From: JAJFUV01 sp964384215
Lineage (GTDB): Bacteria; Acidobacteriota; Terriglobia; Bryobacterales; Bryobacteraceae
NCBI GenBank assembly: GCA_964384215.1
Contig: CAYLLB010000007.1
Coordinates: forward strand, 1-64,000
DNA: 64,000 bases
Direction: 5' to 3'
Shown piece after piece: positions 33,372 through 42,906 of this stretch (position 1 is the first letter of the stretch; every line of letters starts with the position of its first letter). Under the pieces are notes generated by a model. The model ran no database searches. It was not told the origin of the DNA and saw nothing but the letters and a program-made list of their open reading frames with translations. The translations under genes and the position numbers were made by a program.

Positions 33372-35090
33372 ATGAAGAAGTTTCTCTTAGGCCTCGCCTC
33401 CGGTGTCCTTCTCGCTTTCCTGGCCATCCTGATCGTAGTCGCCGCGCTCGCGCGCCTGGGAAGCCGCCCTCCCGCGGTAGCCGACGGCTCCACCCTCGTC
33501 CTGAAGCTCAGCGGTGAGATTGCCGAGCGGGCTCCCTCGGAAATTCCTCTGCCCTTTTTCGAGAGCCAGTCTCCCTTCACCACGCGCGAAGTCTGGGAGA
33601 TGCTGCGCAAAGCCGCGGTCGACGATCGCATCAAGGCCGTGGTGCTGATGCCCCGCTCGATCGACGCCGGCTGGGGCAAGCTGGAGGAGATCCGCGGCGC
33701 GCTCATCGCCTACCGCCGTAGTGGCAAACCCCTGGTCGCTTACCTGCGTTCGGCCGGGACCCGCGAGTACTATCTGGCGACCGCCGCGGACCGCATCGCC
33801 ATGGCTCCCGAGGACCTGCTGGACGTGAAAGGCCTGCGCATCGAACGGACGTACTTCCGCGGGACGCTCGACAAGTTGGGCGTACAGGTGGACATTGAGC
33901 ACGCCGGCAAGTACAAAGACTACGGCGATCAGTATGCCCGCACCTCAATGGGTCCCGAATCCAAAGAGGTTCTGAACTCCATCCTGGACGATCTCTACGG
34001 CCGCATGACCGCAACGCTCGCCGAGTCCCGTAAGATGAGTCCCGCCGAAATGCGGGCCGTGATCGACGAAGGCCCCTTTCTTTCGAGCGACGCCCTAGCC
34101 AAAGGCCTCGTGGACGCGCTCGAGTATGAGGATCAGACTTACGACGCCCTCGGCCGCCGGATAAAGGTCCAGCCCCTCAAGAAAGTCGCCGCACGAGACT
34201 ATGCCAAGGTGAGCGCCGCGTCTGTCGGCTTGGAAGGGCCCCACCGCATCGCGCTGATCGCGGCCGAGGGCGACATCTTGCAGTCCTCCGGCGGCCCCTT
34301 TGACGACGAGGCTATCACGCCCGGCGGCATGACAAAACTATTCCGCCAGGTGGCGGACGACCCGTCCACCAAGGGCGTCATCCTGCGCATCAATTCGCCG
34401 GGCGGCGATGCCCTCGCCTCCGATCAAATCTGGCGCGAAGCGAACCTCCTCGGCAGGAAGAAACCGATGGTCGTCTCCATGTCCGACCTCGCCGCCAGCG
34501 GCGGATATTACATGGCCATGACCGGCGACCCCGTTCTCGCTTACGCGAACACCCTCACAGGTTCCATCGGCGTCCTTTACGGCCGTGTGAATTTGCGCGG
34601 GCTTTACGGCAAGCTGGGAATCACGAAAGATTCCCTGGCGCGAGGCCGGTTCGCCCAGATCGACAGCGAGTACATTCCCCTGACTCCCGAAGGCAGGGAG
34701 AAGATCCGCCGGGGTGTGGAGGCGAACTATCACGGCTTCGTTACGCGCGTCGCCGAGTCGCGCCGGCGCAAATACGAAGAAATCGAGCCGCTGGCGCAAG
34801 GCCGGGTGTGGCTGGGCAGCCAGGCCCGCGAACGCGGCCTGGTGGACGAGCTGGGTGGCCTGGACCGCGCCATCGAGCTGCTGAAGCAGAAAGCCCGCAT
34901 TCCGCAAGACCAGAAGATCAGGCTGGTCGATTACCCGGGCAAACGCACCATCGTGGATTGGGTGCTCGAACGCGAGCGCGCGGCCGCCATCGAGCCTCGC
35001 CTCGGCGCACTCCTGAAGCAGGTCCACGCGGCGCTGTGGATGCGCGGCGGCCTCATGCGAGTGATGCCTTATTCGATTACGGTGCGGTAA
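33372..35090 (+). CDS. sppA: Signal peptide peptidase A, long (two-domain) type
   Basis: 572 residues, near the length of the long-form protein of Escherichia coli. One N-terminal membrane helix anchors it in the inner membrane with the catalytic part outside. Two ClpP-fold halves are visible. The catalytic Lys is about residue 181 in AGKYKDYGD of the first half and the catalytic Ser about residue 376 in LAASGGYYMAM of the second, matching the split Ser-Lys dyad of the family. It degrades released signal peptides. TACCAT lies 6 bases before the ATG. Confidence 0.92.
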   Translation: MKKFLLGLASGVLLAFLAILIVVAALARLGSRPPAVADGSTLVLKLSGEIAERAPSEIPLPFFESQSPFTTREVWEMLRKAAVDDRIKAVVLMPRSIDAGWGKLEEIRGALIAYRRSGKPLVAYLRSAGTREYYLATAADRIAMAPEDLLDVKGLRIERTYFRGTLDKLGVQVDIEHAGKYKDYGDQYARTSMGPESKEVLNSILDDLYGRMTATLAESRKMSPAEMRAVIDEGPFLSSDALAKGLVDALEYEDQTYDALGRRIKVQPLKKVAARDYAKVSAASVGLEGPHRIALIAAEGDILQSSGGPFDDEAITPGGMTKLFRQVADDPSTKGVILRINSPGGDALASDQIWREANLLGRKKPMVVSMSDLAASGGYYMAMTGDPVLAYANTLTGSIGVLYGRVNLRGLYGKLGITKDSLARGRFAQIDSEYIPLTPEGREKIRRGVEANYHGFVTRVAESRRRKYEEIEPLAQGRVWLGSQARERGLVDELGGLDRAIELLKQKARIPQDQKIRLVDYPGKRTIVDWVLERERAAAIEPRLGALLKQVHAALWMRGGLMRVMPYSITVR

Positions 35091-35103
35091 CCGGACCCCT
35101 CCT

Positions 35104-36192
35104 ATGAAGATCGCCATCCTGGGCACCCGCGGAATTCCGGCCTCTTACGGCGGCTTCGAGACGTTCGCCGAAGAATTGTCGCGCCGCCTCGCCGCGCGCG
35201 GCCACGACGTCGTCGTGTATTGCCGCTTCCGCTCTGCCGGGCCGGAGTACCTCGGCGTGCGGCTCCGCTACCTGCCCACCATCCGCCATAAGTATCTTGA
35301 TACTGTTTTTCACACCTTTTTATCTAGTTTAGACTTGCTCCACCATCGCCCGGATGCTGCACTGTTCTGCAACGCCGCCAACGCTTTGTTCACCTTCGTC
35401 CCGCGCCTGGCCGGCATCCCCTGCGCATTGAATGTGGACGGCCTGGAGCGCAAGCGCCGCAAGTGGGGATGGGCGGGCCGCACCTGGTACCGTGTCTCGG
35501 AATGGATCGCCACCTGGGCGCCCACGGAAGTGGTGAGCGACGCCCGGGAAATCGCCGCCTATTACCAAAAGCGCTACGGACGCCAGACACACTTCATTCC
35601 GTACGGCGCTGAGACGGGCCCGGCGCCGTCCAAAGAGACTCTCGGACGGCTGCACCTCGAACCGGGGCGCTATTTCCTGTATGTGAGCCGCTTCGAACCG
35701 GAAAACAACGCCCTGGAGGTCCGCCAGGCGTTTGAAACCGTCGATACGGATCTGCGCCTGGCGCTTGTCGGCGATGCGCCCTATTCGGCCGATTACATCC
35801 GCCGCGTGCGTGACACAACCGACCCGCGCGTCGTAATGCCCGGCGCCATTTACGGGCAGGGGTACCACGAGCTGCAATCTCACTGCTTCGCCTACATTCA
35901 CGCAACCGAGGTCGGCGGCACGCACCCTGCCCTCATAGAGGCCATGGGGCGCGGAGCGCTGGTGCTCTACCTCAGCACTCCGGAGAATGAGGAGGTTGCC
36001 GGCGGGGCGGGCATCGCTTTTACGCACGGCACCCTCGCCGAAACCATGAAGCGTGTTCTGGCCATGCCGGAAATCGAGCGGGCGGACCTTCGCCGGCGTG
36101 CCGCCGACCGCGTGCGTCAACGCTATAGCTGGGACGCCGTCACCGGCGCATACGAGAAGCTCTTTACTGAAATGTGCAACCGCCGGGCGTAG
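35104..36192 (+). CDS. GT4 glycosyltransferase with DUF1972 N-terminal domain
   Basis: 362 residues. The start IAILGTRGIPASYGGFETFA is the signature of the DUF1972 group, used by rhamnosyl- and related transferases in surface polysaccharide synthesis. The C-terminal half has the GT-B donor site (YFLYVSRFEPENN, then THPALIEAMGRGALVLY). It lies 13 bp after sppA on the same strand and ends 12 bp from the convergent gyrB stop. Donor and acceptor cannot be told. Confidence 0.88.
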   Translation: MKIAILGTRGIPASYGGFETFAEELSRRLAARGHDVVVYCRFRSAGPEYLGVRLRYLPTIRHKYLDTVFHTFLSSLDLLHHRPDAALFCNAANALFTFVPRLAGIPCALNVDGLERKRRKWGWAGRTWYRVSEWIATWAPTEVVSDAREIAAYYQKRYGRQTHFIPYGAETGPAPSKETLGRLHLEPGRYFLYVSRFEPENNALEVRQAFETVDTDLRLALVGDAPYSADYIRRVRDTTDPRVVMPGAIYGQGYHELQSHCFAYIHATEVGGTHPALIEAMGRGALVLYLSTPENEEVAGGAGIAFTHGTLAETMKRVLAMPEIERADLRRRAADRVRQRYSWDAVTGAYEKLFTEMCNRRA

Positions 36193-36204
36193 CCCGTCGC
36201 CCGC

Positions 36205-38628
36205 TTACAGGTCAAGGTTGCGCACGTCCAGGGCGTTCTCTTCGATGAACTTGCGGCGGTTCTCGACATTCTCTCCCATCAGTGTCGAAAAGATGTCCTC
36301 GCACTCCACCGCGTCCTCGAGCCGCACCCTCAACAGCGTCCGGTTCTCGGCGTTCATCGTGGTTACCCAGAGTTGCTCGGCGTTCATCTCGCCCAAGCCT
36401 TTGTAGCGCTGCACGCTGGCGTCCTTCATGCCTTCCGCCTTGACGTGCGCCAGCAGAGCTTCCCAGTTCTCCAACGTTACACGGACTGAGTCCTTGGCCA
36501 CAACGAATGGCGGCTGATTGTTGCGCGCAATCTGCTTGGCGAGCGAGCGCAGCTTTTTGTACTCGGCGTGCGAAGCCAGCTCCGGACCGATGACTCGCTC
36601 CGCGTTCGAATGATCCCGGTAGGTGACCATCCATGCATCGTGCTCTTCGTCGGGTTTCAATTCCGGAGATAGAGACAGAGCCTCCAGCCGCTTTACCAGC
36701 GGTTCCAGGTTGGCCGGATTGGTGAAGTCCGCCTTGACGTCCAGGTGCAGGTTGACGTCCGAAACAAGATCGACCACGCGCGAATCCCGCAACTTCCGCT
36801 CTGCACGCGTGAAGATGTGTTGGTACTCATCCAGAGCCATGAGGAACGCCCGCAGTTCGGCCCCTTCCAACCGGGTTCCTCCCGCTTCTACGGCAACGTT
36901 ATCCGTCGCCCGGCGAAGCAACTCGCGCATGTATTCCTTCTCATCTTTGATGTACCGCTCGCTCTTGCCCTTCTTGATGCGATAGAGCGGCGGCTGCGCA
37001 ACGAAGACATGGCCGCGCAGAATCAGTTCCTGCATATGGCGGAAAAAGAACGTGAGCAGGAGCGTGCGGATGTGCGAGCCGTCTACGTCGGCATCGGTCA
37101 TGATGATCACTTTGCCGTAACGCAGCTTCGAGATGTCGAAGTCGTCCGCGCCGATGCCGGTCCCGATGGCCGTGATCATGGCCCGGATTTCCTCGTGGCT
37201 GAGCATCTTGTCGTAGCGCGCCTTCTCCACGTTCAGGATCTTGCCGCGCAACGGCAGAATGGCCTGGTAGCGGCGGTCGCGCCCGCCTTTGGCCGTGCCG
37301 CCGGCCGACTCGCCCTCAACCAGGAACAACTCGCAGCGCTCCGGATCGCGCTCCTGGCAATCAGCCAGCTTCCCCGGTAGGCCGCCGGACTCCAATGCGC
37401 CTTTCCGGCGGGTGAGATCGCGTGCCTTGCGGGCGGCCTCGCGCGCGCGGGAAGCCTCGATCGCCTTGCCGACGATCTTCCGCATTACGGCCGGGTTCTT
37501 GTCGAAGAACTCACTGAGCTTTTCGTTGACGAACTGCGTTACGTACCCGGTGACATCGCTATTCAGCTTACCTTTGGTCTGCCCTTCGAATTGCGGCTGC
37601 GGCAGCTTCACGCTCACTACCGCCACTAGGCCCTCCCGTACATCGTCCCCCGAAAGATTCTCCTTTACATCCTTGAATAGCCCGGCTTGCTGGCCGTACG
37701 CGTTAATCGTCCTGGTCAGCGCGCTCCGGAAACCAGTCAAGTGCGTGCCGCCGTCCACCGTGTTGATGTTGTTGGCGAAACTGAAAATGTTCTCTGAATA
37801 GCCGTCGTTGTATTGCAGCGCGATCTCCATAGTCAGCGTCGCACCGTTGCCCATCTCGCGCTCACCTTCCATGTAGATGGGCTTTTCGTGCAGCACGTTC
37901 TTGCCGCGGTTGAGGTGTTTGACAAACTCCGCAATACCGCCGCTGTAATGAAACTCGTGCTGTTTTACAGGCTCAACGCGTTCATCGGCGAGAATGATCG
38001 TAAGGCCCTTGTTCAGGAACGCGATCTCGCGAAGCCGCTGCGCCAGCGTATCGTAGTTGAACTCGACCACATCCATAATGGTCGGATCTGGCTTAAAAGT
38101 GACTTTTGTACCCGTCTTGCGCCCTGCCTTGCCTGTTCTGGTCAGGGGTGCCTTGGGGACGCCACGCTCGTACTGCTGTTCCCATGTATATCCGTCCCGC
38201 CAGATTTCCAACTCCAGGCTTTCCGAAAGCGCATTGACGCAGCTTACGCCCACACCGTGAAGGCCACCGGACACCTTGTAGCTCTTGCTATCGAACTTTC
38301 CGCCGGCATGGAGCTTGGTCATTACGACTTCCGCCGCCGACACACCCTCCTCCGGATGCAGGTCCACGGGGATACCCCGGCCGTTGTCGACTACAGTAAC
38401 GGAGTTGTCGATCTGAATTGTGATCCGGATCTCGTTGCAATAGCCCGCCAGCGCCTCGTCTACGGAATTGTCAACGACTTCATAGACCAGATGATGCAGC
38501 CCCATCTCGCCCGTCGATCCAATGTACATGGCTGGACGCAGCCGCACAGCCTCCAGGCCTTCCAGCACCTTGATACTGCTGGAATCGTAGACTTCGCCGT
38601 TCTTGACTTCGTTCTCTTTACTTCCCAT
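36205..38628 (-). CDS. gyrB: DNA gyrase subunit B
   Basis: 807 residues. GHKL ATPase with VVDNSVDEALAGYCNEI, DNGRGIPVDLHPE and GLHGVGVSCVNALS; transducer; TOPRIM domain with EGESAGGTAKGGRDR and DADVDGSHIRTLLLTFF; C-terminal YKGLGEMNAEQLW. With GyrA it introduces negative supercoils. The TOPRIM motif has EGES where most proteins have EGDS, a conservative change. It lies 49 bp downstream of dnaN on the same strand, part of the dnaA-dnaN-gyrB origin cluster. GyrA is not in the window. Confidence 0.97.
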   Translation of the reverse strand: MGSKENEVKNGEVYDSSSIKVLEGLEAVRLRPAMYIGSTGEMGLHHLVYEVVDNSVDEALAGYCNEIRITIQIDNSVTVVDNGRGIPVDLHPEEGVSAAEVVMTKLHAGGKFDSKSYKVSGGLHGVGVSCVNALSESLELEIWRDGYTWEQQYERGVPKAPLTRTGKAGRKTGTKVTFKPDPTIMDVVEFNYDTLAQRLREIAFLNKGLTIILADERVEPVKQHEFHYSGGIAEFVKHLNRGKNVLHEKPIYMEGEREMGNGATLTMEIALQYNDGYSENIFSFANNINTVDGGTHLTGFRSALTRTINAYGQQAGLFKDVKENLSGDDVREGLVAVVSVKLPQPQFEGQTKGKLNSDVTGYVTQFVNEKLSEFFDKNPAVMRKIVGKAIEASRAREAARKARDLTRRKGALESGGLPGKLADCQERDPERCELFLVEGESAGGTAKGGRDRRYQAILPLRGKILNVEKARYDKMLSHEEIRAMITAIGTGIGADDFDISKLRYGKVIIMTDADVDGSHIRTLLLTFFFRHMQELILRGHVFVAQPPLYRIKKGKSERYIKDEKEYMRELLRRATDNVAVEAGGTRLEGAELRAFLMALDEYQHIFTRAERKLRDSRVVDLVSDVNLHLDVKADFTNPANLEPLVKRLEALSLSPELKPDEEHDAWMVTYRDHSNAERVIGPELASHAEYKKLRSLAKQIARNNQPPFVVAKDSVRVTLENWEALLAHVKAEGMKDASVQRYKGLGEMNAEQLWVTTMNAENRTLLRVRLEDAVECEDIFSTLMGENVENRRKFIEENALDVRNLDL

Positions 38629-38677
38629 GCAGAATTCTTTTCTTATTTGCCTTTCAGTTCTCTCGCGCCTGTCGCCC

Positions 38678-39793
38678 TCACACCCTCATTGGCATGACCA
38701 CGTAGCGGTATTCATAGGTGATGCCTTCACCAGCAGGCCGCAGTTCACCGGCCGTCTCGTGGCTCTTGAAATGGAAGCTTATACTCGGTTCTGAGACCGC
38801 CCGCAGAAAGTCCACCAGGTACGTTGCGTTGAAACCTATGCTCACCGAGGGCCCGTTGTACTCAATTGGAAGGCTCTCTTCGCTCTCTCCTGTCTCGCTT
38901 ACCACTGAGTACACCTTTACCTCGCCATCGCCGAACTGGACCCGAATCGAACGCGAGCGTTCATCGGAGAACTGAGAAACACGCTCGATTGCCAGCCGGA
39001 ATTCTTCGCGAGGCAACGTAACGCTATGGGGCTGCTCTTTCGGTAGGACGCGCTCAAAGTCCGGGAAATTGCCTGTGAGCTTCCGGCTGATCAATAGCCT
39101 CTCGCCAAGCCGGAAGAAGAGGTGGTTGTCATCTCCCGAGAACTGGACAGTCTGTTTCGGATCGACCTCCTGCGCCAGTTTGAGGATCTCCAGCATAGCT
39201 TTCCTTGGCAGGAGAGCGCGATAGCTCCCCTCGAGTCCGGACATCTCTGCCGGAACATCTACTAACGCCAAGCGGTGGCCGTCAGTCGCCACCATGGTCA
39301 AGCCGTCACTCTTAAGCAACAATAGTGAGCCACTTAAGGTAAAGCGAGATTCCTCCATGGAGATTGCGAAGATTGTCTTCGTAATCATGGAGCACAGAAT
39401 CCCGATGGGAATCTCCGCCAGCACACTTGGCATTTGGGGAAGCTCGGGGAAACTGTCCCGTGACATCCCCGCTATGCGAGTTCTGGAGCGCCCACACAGC
39501 AAGCTAGCCCACTGATTATCCGCGATTTTAATCGTCAGGTCCGTATCTGGAAGAAGCCTGACATAATCCAGTAGCCGCTTCGCCGGAATCGTCCCCGCTC
39601 CTTCTTTTGCCACACGTGCGGGGCAAGAACAACGAATACCCAATTCCAGGTCCGTCGCCGTCATCAAAACACGGTCACCGGAGGCTTCAAAAAGCACGTT
39701 CGACAGGATTGGTATCGTGGTCTTCTTCTCAACAACTCCTTGAGAAAGGCTAAGTTCCCGAACCAAGTCTACCTTGCTAACGCTGAGTTCCAT
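38678..39793 (-). CDS. dnaN: DNA polymerase III beta subunit (sliding clamp)
   Basis: 371 residues, normal length. Three-domain clamp with the typical N terminus (MELSVSKVDLVRELSLSQGVV, here quoted only as family start), RTRIAGMSRDSFPELP, and the C-terminal IEYRY-like end EYRYVVMPMRV that forms part of the hydrophobic partner pocket. It tethers polymerase to DNA. The ATG at 39793 has GGAGG 9 bases upstream. A 235-bp AT-rich spacer separates it from dnaA. Confidence 0.97.
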   Translation of the reverse strand: MELSVSKVDLVRELSLSQGVVEKKTTIPILSNVLFEASGDRVLMTATDLELGIRCSCPARVAKEGAGTIPAKRLLDYVRLLPDTDLTIKIADNQWASLLCGRSRTRIAGMSRDSFPELPQMPSVLAEIPIGILCSMITKTIFAISMEESRFTLSGSLLLLKSDGLTMVATDGHRLALVDVPAEMSGLEGSYRALLPRKAMLEILKLAQEVDPKQTVQFSGDDNHLFFRLGERLLISRKLTGNFPDFERVLPKEQPHSVTLPREEFRLAIERVSQFSDERSRSIRVQFGDGEVKVYSVVSETGESEESLPIEYNGPSVSIGFNATYLVDFLRAVSEPSISFHFKSHETAGELRPAGEGITYEYRYVVMPMRV

Positions 39794-40028
39794 CAGGGTA
39801 CGCCTCCATGCTTCCTGTTCCGTCGTACTATATAGCTTTTAAAGAACTAGAATCAGATGAGCTGTTGAAATGTTGAAATCTCTCTAAATTATACAAAATC
39901 CATGCCATTGCTGTCCCTACCGAATGTGGAAGGAGCTTGCCTGCAGGGTGTGCAGTGCAGGGACTCTCCAGTCATCCACAGGTTTCCAAAGCGCGTTTTG
40001 GGGCTTCTTTGTGGAAAACATAATAAGT
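39794..40028. other. dnaA-dnaN spacer, candidate part of oriC
   Basis: Two near-consensus DnaA boxes (TTATCCACA) are visible with one mismatch each: TCATCCACA at 39972-39980 on the plus strand and TTTTCCACA at 40010-40018 on the minus strand, 38 bp apart. A weaker one is at 39925-39933. AT-rich stretches flank them (about 39830-39905 and 40015-40050), suitable for unwinding. Assignment as origin is inferred from boxes and context. Confidence 0.5.
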
Positions 40029-41351
40029 CTAATTAAATGAATCGATTATGTTGTGGATGAGACGGTTGAAATCGGGGTCTTTCTGCCTCATGCTGTCAAT
40101 CTTCTGGACCGAGTGCAGAACTGTGGTGTGGTGCTTGCCTCCGAAGGCCCGTCCAATCTCCGGCAAAGATGCCGAGGTGAGCTCTTTTACGACGTACATA
40201 GCTACTTGCCGTGGGAAGGAAATGTTATGTGCGTTGGTCTTCTGTTTTAGCTGAGAGAATTGAAGTCCGTACTTCTCGGCTACCGCCCTTTGGATGGCTT
40301 CAATGGTAATCCTTCGCTCCTGGGGATGAATCAGGTACTTCAGCGCCTGTTGAGCCATCCCCAAAGTAATTGGAGACCCTGTGACGGAGGCGTAGGCAAT
40401 CAGTTTGATCAATGCGCCTTCTAACTCACGAACGTTAGACTTGGTCTTCGTGGCAATCCAAATACGGACATCGGAGGGCAACTCGATACCCTCAATATCA
40501 GCCTTCTTGTCAAGGATTGCCATCTTCGTTTCAAGGTCCGGTGGCTGGACATCCACAATCAGACCCCACTCGAAACGCGAGCGGACGCGTTCCACAAGCC
40601 CAGGTATGTTTTTGGGACTGGAATCGCTCGAAATCACAATCTGCTTTTGGTGGTCGTAGAGCTCGTTGAAAGTATGGAAGAACTCTTCCTGCGTACGTTC
40701 CTTCCCTGCAAGAGTATGGACATCGTCAACTAGCAGAACGTCCGCTTGGCGGTAGTGCTGGTGAAACAGAGGTAAGCGGTCAAGCTTGATGCAGTTTACC
40801 ATCTCGTTCATGAAGCGCTCACCCGAGGTATACGCGATGCGCATGCCGGGAAAATTATCCAGCAGACTTCGCCCGATAGCATGCATTAGGTGCGTCTTAC
40901 CCATTCCCACACCACCATAGATGAACAGGGGGTTGTATGAGCGCGACGGCATTGTAGCAACAGCCTTCGCCGCCGCGTGCGCGAACTGGTTGCACGAACC
41001 GACAACGAAGTTATCGAAGGTGAATTTGGGGTTCAGTTGGCTACCAGGGCTCTGGAAAACAATCTCTCGCGAAGGCGTTGCACTAATTGTGGCAACCGCC
41101 GGAGCGTCTGTGTGAGCTCCATTCACCTGGTAGAAGACGTCCTTCAAACCTAAACCAAGCTCTGAGACTACGGCACGGACCTTGCCGGCGTATTCCTTCT
41201 CCATCCACTCCTTGGTGGCCTCATCGGGAACTGATACCCAAATTCGGGACGGTTCCGCACGGAGCAAGGATGTTGTCGCAATCCAGTTCTGATAGCTCTC
41301 GGCACTCACCTGAGCCGATAGCCGCTGTTTAATCGAATCCCACGCATTCAT
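40029..41351 (-). CDS. dnaA: Chromosomal replication initiator protein DnaA
   Basis: 440 residues. Domain I begins MNAWDSIKQRLSAQ; the AAA+ domain has Walker A GGVGMGKTHLMHAIG and Walker B VLLVDDVHTLAGKE; domain IV carries the box-binding signature AFGGKHHTTVLHSVQKI. ATP-bound DnaA opens the origin. I use the ATG at 41351; the frame can begin at a TTG 18 bases upstream. No other gene is read with it upstream, and AT-rich non-coding DNA lies on both sides, as expected at an origin. Confidence 0.97.
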   Translation of the reverse strand: MNAWDSIKQRLSAQVSAESYQNWIATTSLLRAEPSRIWVSVPDEATKEWMEKEYAGKVRAVVSELGLGLKDVFYQVNGAHTDAPAVATISATPSREIVFQSPGSQLNPKFTFDNFVVGSCNQFAHAAAKAVATMPSRSYNPLFIYGGVGMGKTHLMHAIGRSLLDNFPGMRIAYTSGERFMNEMVNCIKLDRLPLFHQHYRQADVLLVDDVHTLAGKERTQEEFFHTFNELYDHQKQIVISSDSSPKNIPGLVERVRSRFEWGLIVDVQPPDLETKMAILDKKADIEGIELPSDVRIWIATKTKSNVRELEGALIKLIAYASVTGSPITLGMAQQALKYLIHPQERRITIEAIQRAVAEKYGLQFSQLKQKTNAHNISFPRQVAMYVVKELTSASLPEIGRAFGGKHHTTVLHSVQKIDSMRQKDPDFNRLIHNIIDSFN

Positions 41352-41369
41352 AACATGCCGCCACAACAA

Positions 41370-41661
41370 AGCTACCGCTCAAGATTCCCACAGGTTTTGC
41401 ACATCTGTGGAAATCAACCCGGGGACGGTGGCTTGTTCGGAATCTTGGACCGTCTATGGAGGGCCAGCCCCTGCGAGTCAGCCTCACTATGTCCAACGGA
41501 AGGATAGTCTAACACACTTCCATCGGGGTATGTCCATCAATCACAAAACATTTTATCTCTTTATTTATCTGTATGTTAGCTGGAATAGAAAGTGTACTAC
41601 CAAAGTAGTAAAACAAGTTCTTCCGAATACGTTTAACCCTTCGAATCGCCCCCGGTTTCAC
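41370..41661. other. Gap upstream of dnaA, second candidate origin element
   Basis: Contains weak DnaA-box-like sequences in opposite orientations close together: ATTCCCACA at 41384-41392 and ATTTCCACA (minus) at 41406-41414. About 130 bp further is a strongly AT-rich tract (41537-41590, with CATTTTATCTCTTTATTTAT). This could be the unwinding element of a bipartite origin, or simply the dnaA promoter under self-control. No supportable gene is present. Confidence 0.4.
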
Positions 41662-42210
41662 CTAACCGGCCGAGCCTACCAGACGCGCACCAGCGTCTTC
41701 ATCGGCATAGCAAGCGACCAACTCCCCAAAGTAGTAGCGGTGAAAGTTGCCACCAGGGTAGCACTCATCGCGAACCTCGGGAATGACCAGGTCGGGGCGC
41801 ATGTCGCATCGATGCACGATCCGGCATTCGTAGTGAATCACACATTGCCCAAGGATCGGCGGGGCCACCTCGCGACTCTGGACCGCATCGAGGTTCATCT
41901 CCAGGAACTTATCGTGGGTGGCTCCTGAAACCGTGCCACAATGCTTCGCAGCTTCGGCCAACTCCGCCGGCGGCACGTTGACGGTAAACTCCGGGACTTC
42001 CTCCAGGAGTTTGTAGGTGAAGCGGGTCGGCCGCACCATGATTGTGAAAACCGGCCTTCCCCACATAATGCCTATGGCACCCCAGCCAATCGTCATCACG
42101 TTTGGCTTGCCATCGCGGTCAGCCGAGACGAGGAGCAACCCATCCGCCCGCATCCTTCCCAGAGTCTCGAAGTAGTAGTCCGTAAAACGGATTGCTTGCT
42201 TTGTCATCAT
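41662..42210 (-). CDS. Flavin reductase family protein (FMN-binding split barrel)
   Basis: 182 residues from ATG 42210, which has AGGAG 5 bases upstream; the frame is open further but unlikely. The pattern DGLLLVSADRDGKPNVMTIGW, then FTIMVRPTRFTYKLL and EFTVNVPPAELAEAAKHCG, is that of the flavin reductase/FlaRed family that binds FMN and may reduce flavin or other substrates in the cytoplasm. No monooxygenase partner is adjacent. Substrate unknown. Confidence 0.8.
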   Translation of the reverse strand: MMTKQAIRFTDYYFETLGRMRADGLLLVSADRDGKPNVMTIGWGAIGIMWGRPVFTIMVRPTRFTYKLLEEVPEFTVNVPPAELAEAAKHCGTVSGATHDKFLEMNLDAVQSREVAPPILGQCVIHYECRIVHRCDMRPDLVIPEVRDECYPGGNFHRYYFGELVACYADEDAGARLVGSAG

Positions 42211-42240
42211 TCGCGCTCCTGTTCCCAATTAAAGCAAATC

Positions 42241-42702
42241 CTACAGACCTGCAAAGAACCGAACCAGGATAATTGCCGCCAGAGTGGCACCCACCACCGC
42301 TCCAACGGACAGGATAGGCCTCCATCGAAGCAACCGCTTAGGGGTAGATGCCGGCTGCCCTACCGCAGGCTCACCGCTGACCGTCCTGACCTCGACAGCC
42401 ATCCGGTAACCCTTCTTCGGCACCGTTTCGACGTACAAAGCTCCGCCTGGCGCCACGCTAAGCGCCTTACGTATCAGAGAAACCGTCTGCGCCAGGTTAG
42501 ACTCCTCGACGTGCGTGTCCGGCCAGATGGATCGCATAAGGTCGGCTTTCTCCACAAGACGCCTATTCGCAGCCGCCAGAGCCACCAGCAGGTCGAACGC
42601 CTTGGGTGAAAGGTGAACCGGCTGACCTGCATGCCAGAGACGGTGTTCGCTTGGCACCAGGACGAAAGGGCCAAACTCATACGACACGGTGGGTGTTTGC
42701 AT
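42241..42702 (-). CDS. Winged-helix (OmpR-type) regulator with a single C-terminal membrane helix
   Basis: 153 residues. Residues about 8-105 are a trans_reg_C DNA-binding domain (VHLSPKAFDLLVALAA, HVEESNLAQTVSLIRKAL, VPKKGYRM). A short linker leads to one membrane helix (PILSVGAVVGATLAAIILVRFF) and then only about two residues. It has the CadC/ToxR topology but no periplasmic sensor domain. It lies divergent from a secreted protein gene (start 42907). It might signal through a partner in the membrane or be a trimmed form of the larger TPR/WD40-fused regulators seen in related bacteria. Confidence 0.8.
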   Translation of the reverse strand: MQTPTVSYEFGPFVLVPSEHRLWHAGQPVHLSPKAFDLLVALAAANRRLVEKADLMRSIWPDTHVEESNLAQTVSLIRKALSVAPGGALYVETVPKKGYRMAVEVRTVSGEPAVGQPASTPKRLLRWRPILSVGAVVGATLAAIILVRFFAGL

Positions 42703-42906
42703 AATCGGGCATCTTTAGGTTTTCGTTAACAAGATCTGACTACTTCTTGATGGGCTTTTACCGGGCAATGCCCCTAGTATCGTGATGTGCAACTTTGTCC
42801 ACCCCAGTCTCCCAGTGTTGCGTATGCATCGATTATAGGCACAGCCGCGCCGGGAGGGGAAGGCTTGGAGCGCACTTCAACAAAAGAAAGGACGCTTAGG
42901 AAAACA

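Noticed and set aside
36205..38628. EGES instead of EGDS in the GyrB TOPRIM motif as a sign of altered function
   Set aside because: The change is conservative and all other catalytic motifs are normal.
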